The notes below the pieces were generated by a model. The model was not told the origin of the DNA and did no database searches. It saw nothing but the letters and a program-made list of their open reading frames with translations. The position numbers were made by a program, and so were the translations under genes. DNA of 64,000 nucleotides from Aeoliella mucimassa (GTDB lineage: Bacteria; Planctomycetota; Planctomycetia; Pirellulales; Lacipirellulaceae): the NCBI RefSeq assembly GCF_007748035.1, contig NZ_CP036278.1, positions 2,170,001 to 2,234,000 on the forward strand, written 5' to 3'. Positions 1 through 12,389 of the stretch are shown here, one piece after another (the stretch's first letter is position 1; each line of letters opens with the position of its first letter).

Positions 1-107
1 GGCCAGGGCCAGGCAAAACCAAAACAAAAAACGCAGAAACACCGGGGCAACTCGCAGTTAGCGATGGGGCTCAATCGAGTCACTTAACCTAGCACGAGAT
101 GCCCCGT

Positions 108-605
108 CTACCAATTGGCCGGCCCGCTCGGAGGGGCCGACTTCTGCCCAGCGGGGGGATTCGTCGGCGGCACCGGCAACTGGCCCTGTGTGCGGTCGTG
201 CGACGGAGAGGGAGGCTCGAATAACTGCGGTTCGGGAGCCACGGTAGGAGCTGCCATGGGGGCGGCGATTGGAGCCCCCATCGTCGCGATGGGGGGAGCC
301 ATTGGCGGGATAGGTTCCCCTGGCCAGGCCTGAACGGGGCCCTCTTGCTGGCAGCCTAAGCACGACATCCCCCACACGATGGGGGGATTCGACGGAGTGC
401 TCGGCAATCGCCGGACCCCGGGGCTGGCGACCGAGTTCTTCCACCGCGGACCGATCATCATCGGCGCGTGGTGCCCCGGCCCGAATCCGGTGCCCACGAA
501 TTGATAGGGAGTCGAGGGGACGTTCCAGTAGCCGGCCGCGTGGGCCGAACCGCAATAAGCTCCGGCAGCCAACAGTACAACAGCAGCGGTCGTGATGCGT
601 AGCAT
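108..605 (-). CDS. Small secreted proline/alanine-rich protein, unknown function
   Basis: About 165 residues from the ATG at 605; an in-frame TTG at 617 would add four residues but is a weaker start. The first ~23 residues form a clear signal peptide (basic residue, then a hydrophobic TAAVVLLAAGAYCG core, then SAHAA cleavage region), so the product is exported. The mature part starts with aromatic/glycine residues and a His-containing GPGHHAP stretch, then becomes a low-complexity Pro/Ala/Met region (PMAPPIA, PIAAPMAAP, TVAPEP) and a Pro/Ser tail. No enzyme motif is visible. Such short secreted Pro-rich proteins are common in planctomycetes, but I cannot name a family. The overlapping opposite-strand and alternate-frame ORFs are shadows of this GC-rich gene. 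Confidence 0.6.
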   Translation of the reverse strand: MLRITTAAVVLLAAGAYCGSAHAAGYWNVPSTPYQFVGTGFGPGHHAPMMIGPRWKNSVASPGVRRLPSTPSNPPIVWGMSCLGCQQEGPVQAWPGEPIPPMAPPIATMGAPIAAPMAAPTVAPEPQLFEPPSPSHDRTQGQLPVPPTNPPAGQKSAPPSGPANW

Positions 606-1121
606 GAACAGGGCCAAGTTTGCGGGGAACAGAAAGGGGGGAACTCGAACTGCCAGCAGTTGCTATTGTCATCGGCGCGAAGCAACTGGCGATTCTCGGC
701 GATCGGCCAGATTGCCAGCTTTCCTGCTTGCTGAGTGCGGCTTAGGGCGGTTAACCAAACTGCGAGCGGTGACCACGCTGTTTTACGCAGTAATACTGCA
801 GAGATTTGCATCCTGTTTTCCGCTCCCAGCGACGCGAAGGATTGAACCGAGTGGAACAATGTTGCGTACCATTCCAATAGCCCTCGTTAGAAAGCATGTG
901 AATCTAGGCAAAATGCTTCGATGTTGCTTCCTACGGAGGATACATGTATTATTCGGTTAAGTAGTGTCCCACAAGCAACTTGCGACAAGGTGCCGGCGTG
1001 CGGGGCGGGGTGAAATGCCGCTGTCGCCACCAAGTGGTTGCGACCGATAATCGCATGGAGACGCTACCTTCCCTCTAAAACCCGCCTTCAAGTCTTTTTT
1101 TCTGCTTAGGAACAAATCACC
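606..1121. other. Intergenic region upstream of prc
   Basis: Roughly 500 bases between the divergently transcribed secreted-protein gene and prc. ORFs here have no recognisable protein character. I see no RNA gene, repeat or clear terminator. It must hold the promoters for both flanking genes, but no convincing -35/-10 pair stands out. Confidence 0.4.
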
Positions 1122-3185
1122 ATGCAGCAAGTTCTCGCTGGTCGTTCTGGCCTTTTACGTTTGGCTGTTGCCAGTCTCTCTGTCGTCGTGCTGGTAGGGC
1201 CCGCGCTAGCTCGTCCCACCGAGCCATCGGCCACCGACCGGCAAATTGCCCTCGCCGTGTCGATTTTGATGGAGCAGCAACACCTGACTCAACGCAAAAT
1301 CGACGATCAGGCCTCGGAACGTTGCCTGCAATCGATGCTCAAGACGCTGGATCCGCTGAAGTTGTACTTCTATCAGTCGGACGTCGATGAGTTCGCCGGT
1401 AGCGAACATGAACTCGACGACATGGTGCGTCGCGGCGATATCAAAATGGCCTACCGCATTTTCGACCGCTTCCTGCAGCGTGTCGACGAGCGGATTACCA
1501 TGGCGCTGAAGGAAGTAGACGTCGATCACGACTTCACGCTCGATGAAGAGATGGTTCGCGATGCTGACGCAGCGACCTACGCCAAGACCCCCGAAGAAGC
1601 CCAAGACAAATGGCGTCGCCGGGTGAAGTACGAAGTGCTGAACCTGATCGCCGACGACATGGACATCGACGCGATTCGCGAGAAGCTGCGTCGTCGTTAC
1701 ACCAGCATTGGCAAGCGTTGGGAGCAAACCAGCAACGACGAGTTGATGGAAATGTACCTGACTGCGATGACCACGGGTTTCGATCCTCACTCCACTTACA
1801 TGTCGCCGACGACGCTCGACAACTTCGAGATTCATATGCGACTCAAGCTCGATGGCATTGGTGCTTCGCTTCGTAGCGAAGATGGTTACACCAAGGTGCA
1901 CCAGATCATCGCTGGCGGTGCTGCCGATCAGGATGGTCGCCTGAAGGGTGGCGACGAGATCGTTGGCGTTGGCCAGGGTTCCGATGGCGAGATCGAAGAC
2001 GTCGTCGACATGAAGCTCAATGACGTGGTCGACAAGATCCGCGGCAAAAAGGGCTCGATTGTTCGCCTGGAAGTTCGCCCGGCGGCGAATCCCACGGATC
2101 ACCGCATTTACGACATCGTACGTCAGGAAATCAAGCTGACCGAAAGCGAAGCCCGCAGCGTGATCATCGACTGGGGACAAAAACCCAATGGCGAGTCGTA
2201 CAAGGTCGGTGTGCTCTCGCTGCCGAGCTTCTACATGGACATGGACGCCGCCCGAGCGGGCGACCCCAACTACAAGAGCACCACCCGCGACGTTCGCCGG
2301 CTGCTCAACGATTTCAATGCTAAGGGTGTTGATGCCGTGGTGATCGACCTTCGCTTCAATGGCGGCGGCTCGCTTACCGAAGCGGTCAACATGACTGGTT
2401 TGTTTATCGACAAAGGCCCCGTGGTGCAGGTAAAAGGCCCCACTGGCCGTGCTCAACCGTTTGTCGACCCCGAAGCCGGTATGGTTTGGTCGGGGCCGTT
2501 GGTGGTACTCACCAACAAGTTCAGTGCTTCGGCTAGCGAGATTTTTGCTGGGGCCATGCAGGACTACAATCGTGGGTTGATCGTCGGCGACGAAACCACC
2601 CACGGTAAAGGCACCGTGCAGCAGTTGTACGATGTCGCTCAGTTGTTGTTCCGCATTCGTAACGACATGAACCTCGGAGCGATGAAGCTGACCATTCAGC
2701 AGTTCTACCGTCCCGATGGCGATAGTACTCAAAATCGTGGGGTGGCTGCCGACATCGTGCTGCCTTCGCTCACTTCGCACCTCGACATCGGCGAGGCCGA
2801 CCTCGACTACGCGTTGGCCTTCAATCGCATCACCCCGTTGGGGCATGATGAGTATCAGATGGTCGATGCCAATCTGGTGCAGCAACTGCAGCAGAACTCG
2901 ACGGCTCGCATTGAGAAGTCCGAGGATTTCTCGGACGACATCAAGCGAATCAACAAGTACGAAGAGCAAAAGGATCGCAAGTCGGTCACCCTGAACAAAG
3001 AGAAGTTCATGGCCGAGCGAGCTGAACTCAACGCCGACAAAGAGCAGGAAGATGCCTTTGAAGACGCGGTAAACAACGACCGCCCGGTGTTCGATGACGA
3101 AGACCACTACAACCAGGAAGCCCTGTCGATCGTGGTCGACTACTTGAAGCTGCTCAAGAACAATCGCGTGGCCATTGCCCACTAA
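1122..3185 (+). CDS. prc: Carboxy-terminal (tail-specific) processing protease Prc/Tsp, S41 family
   Basis: A 687-residue protein, close to the length of E. coli Prc (682). It opens with a signal peptide (hydrophobic LAVASLSVVVLVGPALA), so it acts in the periplasm, where the family trims or degrades proteins with apolar C-termini. An N-terminal helical domain (about 40-240) precedes a PDZ domain (about 240-330; GIGASLRSEDGYTKV, GGDEIVGVGQG) and the S41 catalytic core. The core carries SASASEIFAGAMQDY and THGKGTVQ. By alignment with the E. coli serine/lysine dyad, the nucleophile is predicted at S470 and the general base at K496, with D481 at the supporting position; spacing is one residue longer than in E. 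coli. A charged C-terminal tail resembles the extended Prc C-domain. It ends at a strong shared terminator. Confidence 0.95.
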   Translation: MQQVLAGRSGLLRLAVASLSVVVLVGPALARPTEPSATDRQIALAVSILMEQQHLTQRKIDDQASERCLQSMLKTLDPLKLYFYQSDVDEFAGSEHELDDMVRRGDIKMAYRIFDRFLQRVDERITMALKEVDVDHDFTLDEEMVRDADAATYAKTPEEAQDKWRRRVKYEVLNLIADDMDIDAIREKLRRRYTSIGKRWEQTSNDELMEMYLTAMTTGFDPHSTYMSPTTLDNFEIHMRLKLDGIGASLRSEDGYTKVHQIIAGGAADQDGRLKGGDEIVGVGQGSDGEIEDVVDMKLNDVVDKIRGKKGSIVRLEVRPAANPTDHRIYDIVRQEIKLTESEARSVIIDWGQKPNGESYKVGVLSLPSFYMDMDAARAGDPNYKSTTRDVRRLLNDFNAKGVDAVVIDLRFNGGGSLTEAVNMTGLFIDKGPVVQVKGPTGRAQPFVDPEAGMVWSGPLVVLTNKFSASASEIFAGAMQDYNRGLIVGDETTHGKGTVQQLYDVAQLLFRIRNDMNLGAMKLTIQQFYRPDGDSTQNRGVAADIVLPSLTSHLDIGEADLDYALAFNRITPLGHDEYQMVDANLVQQLQQNSTARIEKSEDFSDDIKRINKYEEQKDRKSVTLNKEKFMAERAELNADKEQEDAFEDAVNNDRPVFDDEDHYNQEALSIVVDYLKLLKNNRVAIAH

Positions 3186-3215
3186 GCGATTCGTCGAGCA
3201 ATAGAAGTAAACCGC

Positions 3216-3258
3216 AAAACACCTTCACGTCCTTCGCTGGGCGTGAAGGTGTTTTTTT
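3216..3258 (+). terminator. Rho-independent terminator downstream of prc
   Basis: A perfect 12-base stem (AACACCTTCACG paired with CGTGAAGGTGTT) with a ~12-nt loop is followed by a run of T. It lies between the convergent prc and metallo-hydrolase genes. The A-run on the left arm lets it work in both directions, and its right arm ends at the stop of the minus-strand gene. Confidence 0.9.
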
Positions 3259-4015
3259 AGCTTAAGGGGATCCGCAACCCGTCGTACGCCAGGGCCATCC
3301 CTTCGGGCAAGCGGGCGTTGGTCGCGTGGTACTCGAGCTCATGGGCGACGTGCGTGAAGTACGTTTGCTTGGCCCCTAGCTCCTGGGCCACTTCAATCGC
3401 CTGATCGAGCGTAAAGTGGGTCTTGCTCGGCGTCACCCGCAGTGCGTCGAGGATCAGTACGTCGAGTCCCTGCAGCTTCGCCATGCTCTCGGTGGGAATG
3501 TGGTTCACGTCGGTACAATAGGCAATATTGCCGAAGCGAAAGCCGAGCACTTCGAACGCGGTGCCATGGTTAAGCCGCATCGGTGTGATTTGGGTTCCGA
3601 GCACTTCGAACGGCTCCAGCCCAATTGGGTTCAGCTGCAGCTGCGGTACCAGGCTCTGGCTCTCGCTCGTGAACGCGTAGTCGAACGATTGCCGAATCCG
3701 CTGCTCCACCTGCTGCTCGCAGTACAGCGGCACCGGCCCATCCAGGTAGAACTGCATGAGTCGCAGGTCGTCGAGTCCAAACACGTGGTCGGCGTGCTCG
3801 TGCGTGTAGAGCACCGCATGCACTAAACCGATGTCCTCGCGGAGTAGCTGCATGCGCAGGTCGGGCGAGGTGTCTATCAGCAAGTTGCCTTCCGGAAGGC
3901 CGAGAATGGCACTCGCACGCAAGCGTTTGTTGCGGGGATCAGGCGACCGGCAAACCTCGCACCCGCACCCTACCGAGGGGACCCCGACACTGGTACCGGT
4001 GCCGAGAAGAATCAT
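3257..4015 (-). CDS. MBL-fold metal-dependent hydrolase, PhnP-like
   Basis: From the ATG at 4015 the protein is 252 residues and starts MILLGTGTSVGVPSVGCGC, which is how PhnP-like proteins begin; the longer reading frame to 4105 uses a TTG and adds 30 uncharacteristic residues. The metal site motif HEHADH is present (TYTHEHADHVFGLDDL-type strand), with further ligand candidates at NHGT, CTDVNH and FTHVAHELEYH. The CGCxxC-type cysteines near the N-terminus match the extra zinc site of the PhnP subgroup (phosphoribosyl cyclic phosphate phosphodiesterase). No other phn genes are nearby, so the substrate may be another cyclic nucleotide or phosphodiester. It is convergent with prc and shares its terminator. 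Confidence 0.8.
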   Translation of the reverse strand: MILLGTGTSVGVPSVGCGCEVCRSPDPRNKRLRASAILGLPEGNLLIDTSPDLRMQLLREDIGLVHAVLYTHEHADHVFGLDDLRLMQFYLDGPVPLYCEQQVEQRIRQSFDYAFTSESQSLVPQLQLNPIGLEPFEVLGTQITPMRLNHGTAFEVLGFRFGNIAYCTDVNHIPTESMAKLQGLDVLILDALRVTPSKTHFTLDQAIEVAQELGAKQTYFTHVAHELEYHATNARLPEGMALAYDGLRIPLS

Positions 4016-4319
4016 TTCCCCCGTGAAATCAGTCGTAACTAAGCAGTCAGGCACGTTCAGGGCTTCCGCAGCAACAGGCTTTTGGCAGGTGATAGCACTC
4101 AACAACGGGGCGTGGTGCGCTGCTGTTGACCGACTTTTCTATCGGTTGTAAACTTTTATGCTGCACTATCTTACGACGACAAACACCGGCTTGCCAAGCC
4201 TCAATATTGGCTTGACAACCGTCTACGGCACCGATGTTGCCACACTGTCTCCCTAGTAGGCAGGCGATAAGGCAACCTGCCATTTTGACACCCTACCAAG
4301 ATTGGTTTAGCTCTCGGCC

Positions 4320-8000
<3,681 letters not shown>

Positions 8001-8125
8001 CGTGCGCGGCAATTCCTGCCCCAACTGCATGCGGCGATAGTGAATTGGGTAGCCAGTTCGGACTCGCTTCTGTATAAGCAGCAGTACTGAATCTATTTGT
8101 AGGGCTGCGGGAAAGGATTCCCACG

Positions 8126-9451
8126 ATGAATCGGCTGATCGCTTGGACGCTGAACTTCGCTTATCTGCTGGTGCTGCTGCTCTGCGCGCCAATGATAGCA
8201 TGGGTAGCGGTTCGCAAAGGGAAGTACCGCGAAGGGTGGGGAGCAAAACTCCTCGGCCAGGTCCCTCGGCGAACCGGCGAGGGCCCCTGCGTGTGGGTGC
8301 ATGCGGTGAGTGTCGGCGAGGTGAATCTGCTCGCGACTACCCTGCGGGAACTTGCCAGTCGGCGGCCTGATTTGCTGGTGGTGATCAGCACCACTACCAA
8401 AACCGGATACGATCTGGCCCTTCGCAAGTATGGCAACGAGCATACGGTGTTTTACTGCCCGCTCGATTTCACCTGGGCAGTTCGCCGGGCGGTGGAGCGA
8501 GTGCGGCCCGACCTGCTGGTGCTGGCCGAACTCGAGCTCTGGCCCAACTTGATTGCCGCGGCCAAACGCCATGGCGCGGGCGTAGCCATCATCAATGGCC
8601 GCCTTAGCGACAATAGCTACCGCGGCTATCGGCGACTCCGCTGGCTCGTGGGGCGAGTGCTTTCGCAGATCGATGTGATTGCCGCGCAGGACCAGACAAC
8701 CGCCGACCGATTCACGCAGCTGGCCACCAATCCGCAAACCATTCTCAGCACCGGATCGCTCAAGTACGACGGAGCCGCTACGAACCGCGACAACCCGCGG
8801 ACGAAGTCCCTCAGCCAGCTGGCGGGCTTCACCGACGAGCATCTGGTGTTCCTCGCCGGCAGCACGCAAGCGCCGGAGGAAGCGATGGCGATCCGCCTGT
8901 TCGGCAAACTTCACTCGCAGTACCCTCAACTGCGGGTGGTCCTCGTTCCACGGCATCCGGAACGCTTCGACGAAGTCGCCGAGCTGCTTGCCGAGTCGCC
9001 CTACGCCTGGCAGCGACGCAGCACGCTCGAAGAGGGAACGCTGGCCGATGGCGATAACTCGATCTTGCTCGTCGATACCATCGGCGAACTCGGCGGCTGG
9101 TGGGGCCGGGCCGATATCGGTTTCGTGGGTGGTTCGTTTGGCGACCGCGGCGGGCAGAACATGATCGAGCCAGCCGCCTACGGAGTCGCGACCTCGTTCG
9201 GCCCAAACACCTGGAACTTCCGCGACATCGTTGCCGCGCTGCTTCACGCCGACGGGGCGGAGGTCGTGGCCGACGAAGCCGCGCTGCAAGCGTTTGTCGA
9301 ACGCTGCCTGGCCGACCCGGCGTACCGCACCGAACTCGGCGACCGCGCCCGACAGTTTATCGCTACCCAACTAGGAGCCACCGCCCGCACGGTCGAGCTG
9401 CTGCTCACGCTACTGCCTGCTGCTCCGCAAACAACCCACGCGGCCGCTTAA
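8126..9451 (+). CDS. waaA: 3-deoxy-D-manno-octulosonic acid (Kdo) transferase
   Basis: A 441-residue GT30-family protein that transfers Kdo from CMP-Kdo to lipid A precursor at the inner membrane. An N-terminal membrane anchor (about 5-28, FAYLLVLLLCAPMIAWVAV) is followed by the VWVHAVSVGEV motif, which contains the family's conserved glutamate, and STTTKTGYDLA. The second Rossmann half carries FLAGSTQAPEE, VLVPRHPERFDEV, LVDTIGELGGWWGRADIGFVGGS and GGQNMIEPAAYG, all typical of WaaA. An AAAGGA-like ribosome site lies nine bases before the ATG. Its presence implies an LPS-type outer membrane in this organism. Confidence 0.95.
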   Translation: MNRLIAWTLNFAYLLVLLLCAPMIAWVAVRKGKYREGWGAKLLGQVPRRTGEGPCVWVHAVSVGEVNLLATTLRELASRRPDLLVVISTTTKTGYDLALRKYGNEHTVFYCPLDFTWAVRRAVERVRPDLLVLAELELWPNLIAAAKRHGAGVAIINGRLSDNSYRGYRRLRWLVGRVLSQIDVIAAQDQTTADRFTQLATNPQTILSTGSLKYDGAATNRDNPRTKSLSQLAGFTDEHLVFLAGSTQAPEEAMAIRLFGKLHSQYPQLRVVLVPRHPERFDEVAELLAESPYAWQRRSTLEEGTLADGDNSILLVDTIGELGGWWGRADIGFVGGSFGDRGGQNMIEPAAYGVATSFGPNTWNFRDIVAALLHADGAEVVADEAALQAFVERCLADPAYRTELGDRARQFIATQLGATARTVELLLTLLPAAPQTTHAAA

Positions 9452-9487
9452 CGAACTTCGAGTTGGCGTGCTGGGATTTCTTTCTAG

Positions 9488-9515
9488 CCACAGATAAACA
9501 CGGATTTTCACGGAT
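9488..9515. repeat. Dispersed CACGGAT-type repeat, copy 1
   Basis: The sequence reads CCACAGATAAACACGG followed by ATTTTCACGGATG. It is the first of four related stretches in the window (others near 10265, 46495 and 51811). It sits in the short gap after waaA, outside any gene. Confidence 0.7.
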
Positions 9516-9656
9516 GGTGGAGCCATAAGCCAGGAAAGAACTGCGCAACGGATTCGGATTTTGGTGGTAATCTAATTTCTGATCCTAGAGAAGCTGAACA
9601 TGGCGCATATACTCTCCCATGTGGATGCCTCTGTAGGCCTGTGAAGAAATAGACGC

Positions 9657-10061
9657 ATGTTTCGCTTTTCACTAACAAGCTGCATGGTTTTCACTTTGGT
9701 CTTCAGCGTCTTGCTGTGGCTCAACTCAGTTCCTCACCACACTGGTTACGGGCAATGGAGCGTCGAACGAGGTTGGCCATTATTCCACACCCGCCAATGC
9801 TCTTCTTGGCTCGATGGGCCAAGGGAGCTGTCGGCCATGGAACGCATTCACGGTATAGGTAGCAAGGAAGCTACGTTAGCTTCACCAATAGTTATAGAAT
9901 GGAAAATCGTAGCTGTCGATTTGTTAGCTTGTCTCGCAATCGCGTTCTTGATGACTGCCGGGGTCAGGATCGTAGCTGGTAGGCAACACGATGTTGCCAA
10001 GCCCGTAAGGGGCAAAAAAATCCGAGCTAGAAACCGCTGCAAAAGAGTAGCAGTACTCTGA
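9657..10061 (+). CDS. Small membrane protein, unknown function
   Basis: A 134-residue ORF with ATG start. It begins MFRFSLTSCMVFTLVFSVLLWLN in outline: a short basic FRFSL lead-in and a hydrophobic helix, an arrangement very common in small planctomycete membrane proteins. A second hydrophobic helix lies at about 84-107, followed by a strongly basic tail (KPVRGKKIRARNRCKR). The ~60 residues between the helices are probably extracytoplasmic. No functional motif is recognised. A 171-codon minus-strand ORF overlaps its end but has no protein-like character. Confidence 0.45.
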   Translation: MFRFSLTSCMVFTLVFSVLLWLNSVPHHTGYGQWSVERGWPLFHTRQCSSWLDGPRELSAMERIHGIGSKEATLASPIVIEWKIVAVDLLACLAIAFLMTAGVRIVAGRQHDVAKPVRGKKIRARNRCKRVAVL

Positions 10062-11106
10062 GCCGTAGACTCCCCAGGAGCGAAGAATCGCTGAACGATA
10101 TAACTGTCAGGCCTAAGCAGCATGTGGCTCGCAAAGCCACACCGATCCGTAAAGTGCCCAATTCGGAGAGGCGGGAAGGGCAGGGGATCGTCGTTAGGGA
10201 TCAAGCACCCGCAGTCTTTGAATAGGACCGCTTCTCCGTGTGAGGGTGTCCAGTGGATTGTTCGCCACGGCTGAACACGGACTTTCACGGATGGGGTAGG
10301 CTCTCGACCTCCTGGGCTTCGCCCACCGACAACTGGGCGTGGTGCGTTTTTGCGAAGTGGCAATGCGTAGTGCGCCCAGCTGTCGGTGCTACCCAGTTGC
10401 TCCGCTTGCTCTGCGCCTCTGCGTGAGAATGTTTACGGTCGCTCTTGTTTTCACCCTCCCTCCGGGAGGGGCGGACTATCAGGTCCGGGGAGGGCCTGGG
10501 CTCTGGTGGTGGTTGGTGTTCCACTTCCCGGCGATGCCCCGGGCTGGCCTGTGGTTGCCCCTTCGGGGCGAGGGGGGCCGCTGTGTTGTACAAGCTCTGG
10601 GTAAGATGCCGAGCGTTGGATGTTGTTCTTGGGGGGCGTTTTTGCGGAGTGGCCACTCGTCGGAAAGCGTCCTCCGCTTCCCACCTCCCCGGGCCTGATA
10701 GCCCGACCCTCCGCCAGCGGAGGGTGAATTTGGTACTTAGATTCTTTCCAGTTTTCGCTGGGAATTGGCCACCGGTGGTGATCTAATGGACAGGTAGTCG
10801 TGGTCCTTTGTTTGTGGTCAGTAGTCCGTTGTTGGAGGATGGAGAGATGTAACCGAGTGAACATGAAATCCACTGAAACCATCTACCACGCAAGCGTGCT
10901 GCAGGAGGGCTCTCCGAGCCCGATTTCGGTTGCGTGGGCGTTTTCTGCTGCGCGTGTACTAAAGCTGTAGGCTTTAAGCTGTAAGCGGTAGGCTGGATCT
11001 TTCAGTCGCTGGAAGCTCCTTCAAGATGACATTCGCAAATCAGAAATCATCATTCAGAAATCATAAATCCCAAAACTCCCCTGACTCCCGAATCCTGTTT
11101 CCTAAC
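10062..11106. repeat. Non-coding dispersed-repeat block A
   Basis: About 1 kb without a credible gene. It contains a CACGGAT repeat (10265-10293), a hairpin-forming unit (about 10324-10399), a CTCTGCGCCTCTGCGTGAG stretch, short palindromes of the CCCTCCGGGAGGG type, and AATCAGAAATCATCATTCAG-type simple repeats. The block is recognisably similar, though diverged, to 51811-52410. Both blocks end at an IS903-like element in the same orientation. The ORFs here are proline/glycine-rich artefacts. Confidence 0.75.
10324..10399. repeat. Hairpin-forming repeat unit, copy A
   Basis: CACCGACAACTGGGCG at 10324-10339 can pair with CGCCCAGCTGTCGGTG at 10373-10388 with one mismatch. Alternatively CAACTGGG (10330-10337) pairs perfectly with CCCAGTTG (10392-10399). 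The related copy at 51871-51944 keeps the second pairing with a changed base pair. Confidence 0.6.
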
Positions 11107-12141
11107 GGCCTTGTTGACTAACTCCACTCGAACTGTGGAAGCCCGAGTTGGGTGAATTGATTGATGATTTTACAGCGCAAGCGGGCTTCCGTTTGTTGGT
11201 TTTCGAATACTCGGTTTTTGAGATGGCTCCCAAAGCTTTGTTTCACTCGGTACATGGTCGTTTCCGCCAAGCTTCTACGATGATAGCCCACTTCCTCTTT
11301 CCAACTCCTACGCCCCTTGCGTCGAATCTGACGAATTGCCTCGTCCCGGGGCAAAGGCTCCTCCGCAGAGTTGCCATGTTGTTTGATCTTGGCGTTGTGC
11401 TGCGGCGGAATCACCGGCTCAATGCCTTCGGATTCCAGCCCTTCATAAACCTTCCACTTGTCGTAACTACCGTCGCCGTGAAACTTTTTTACGGGCTGCT
11501 CCACCTGCTCCAGCATTTCGGGAACCGCATCGGCATCGTGGCAACTGTTCTCGGTCAAAATCTCCGCCACAATCTCGCGGGTGTCAGGATTCACCGACAA
11601 ATGCAGCTTCCGCCATGTCCGCCGCTTCGACTTGCCATGCGTCCGCATCTTCCATTCGCCCTCGCCAAACACTTTCATGCCGGTGCTATCCACCACGATA
11701 TCGATGTCGCCCCTCTTGTTAGCGATATCGAGCGAAACATTCAGCTTGCTGGCTCGCTTGGCGAGCGAAGAATAATTGGGAATCGCTGCCTCGACGCCCA
11801 ACATCGCCACCAGCGAGCGGCCGAATCCCTCAGTCTGCCGATAGGGAAGTTTCAGCAGTTCGCGAATCGTCAGCAAGCACTCGATCGCCGTATCGCTGAA
11901 GACAAAAGGGCGACCGACTTTTGTCTGGTCGTTAGGATGTTCCCAGTTCTCCAACGCCTCGTCGCTAAACCAAATAGTGATGTTTCCACGCTCGATGAGC
12001 GACTTGTTATACTCCTTCCAGTTCGTGACTTTGTAGGTTCGTTTTTCTTTCGTAGCCATGTTCGATCTCCGTAAAAAAGGTACGTGGTTCCATTCCACGT
12101 TAGTTTTTACGGAGGTTTGTGACTAATTGTTCAACAAGGCC
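11107..12141 (-). mobile_element. IS5-family (IS903-like) insertion sequence, copy 1, 1035 bp
   Basis: Both ends carry the inverted repeat GGCCTTGTTGA. A perfect 9-bp target duplication, TTTCCTAAC, flanks it at 11098-11106 and 12142-12150, as expected for the IS903 group. One transposase gene fills the element. It looks identical to copy 2 at 52411-53445, which points to recent transposition. Confidence 0.95.
11118..12059 (-). CDS. IS5-family DDE transposase (IS903-like), copy 1
   Basis: 313 residues from the ATG at 12059, which has a GGAG ribosome site seven bases upstream. The longer frame to 12098 runs back toward the IS end and is less likely. The DDE catalytic residues are visible: Asp in IVVDSTGMKVFG, Asp in FHGDGSYDKWK, and Glu in the Y(2)R(3)E(6)K signature YHRRSLAETTMYRVK. 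An N-terminal helical DNA-binding part (about 1-110) precedes the RNase H-like core. The frame is intact, so the element may be active. Confidence 0.95.
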   Translation of the reverse strand: MATKEKRTYKVTNWKEYNKSLIERGNITIWFSDEALENWEHPNDQTKVGRPFVFSDTAIECLLTIRELLKLPYRQTEGFGRSLVAMLGVEAAIPNYSSLAKRASKLNVSLDIANKRGDIDIVVDSTGMKVFGEGEWKMRTHGKSKRRTWRKLHLSVNPDTREIVAEILTENSCHDADAVPEMLEQVEQPVKKFHGDGSYDKWKVYEGLESEGIEPVIPPQHNAKIKQHGNSAEEPLPRDEAIRQIRRKGRRSWKEEVGYHRRSLAETTMYRVKQSFGSHLKNRVFENQQTEARLRCKIINQFTQLGLPQFEWS

Positions 12142-12150
12142 TTTCCTAAC

Positions 12151-12389
12151 TCCCATCCGAAATACTTTCCCATGGGTGGGAATCTATTTTGGGTAACTAT
12201 CGCGGAGGTGTTGATGTAAATCTATACAGATAAACGACTTGCGATAAGTGCGCAGCTTGATAATAGATTCCCACTCGATGCGTTTTTGGGAATGGGAATC
12301 TATTCGGGCGCGAAAACCACTGGTTTTGTAGCGTGGGCGGAGATTCAATTTTCCCATCGGTGGGTAAATTGGGAATCTATCGCGACTCG
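12151..12389. repeat. Cluster of GGGAATCTAT motifs
   Basis: The decamer GGGAATCTAT occurs at 12178-12187, 12294-12303 and 12371-12380, and in reverse complement at 12263-12272. TCAATTTTCCCA lies at 12345-12356. The same two words recur together at 38188-38329. No gene is visible here. Confidence 0.6.

Noticed and set aside
1206-3182. A 658-codon minus-strand ORF opposite prc
   Set aside because: It is the antisense of a GC-rich gene with strong family motifs. Its translation is biased toward His/Val/Leu and shows no domain.
4212-4217. TTGACA upstream of secA as a -35 box
   Set aside because: No acceptable -10 hexamer lies at 16-18 bases, so a promoter cannot be claimed.
8093-9370. A 425-codon minus-strand ORF opposite waaA
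   Set aside because: Antisense shadow; the plus-strand frame has unmistakable Kdo-transferase motifs.
10285-10882. Several 70-140 codon ORFs on both strands in repeat block A
   Set aside because: Proline/glycine/arginine-rich translations over palindromes and repeats, with no homologous protein in the diverged block B.
11148-12074. A 308-codon plus-strand ORF inside the IS903-like element (also at 52452-53378)
   Set aside because: It is the antisense of the transposase, which carries the DDE residues.
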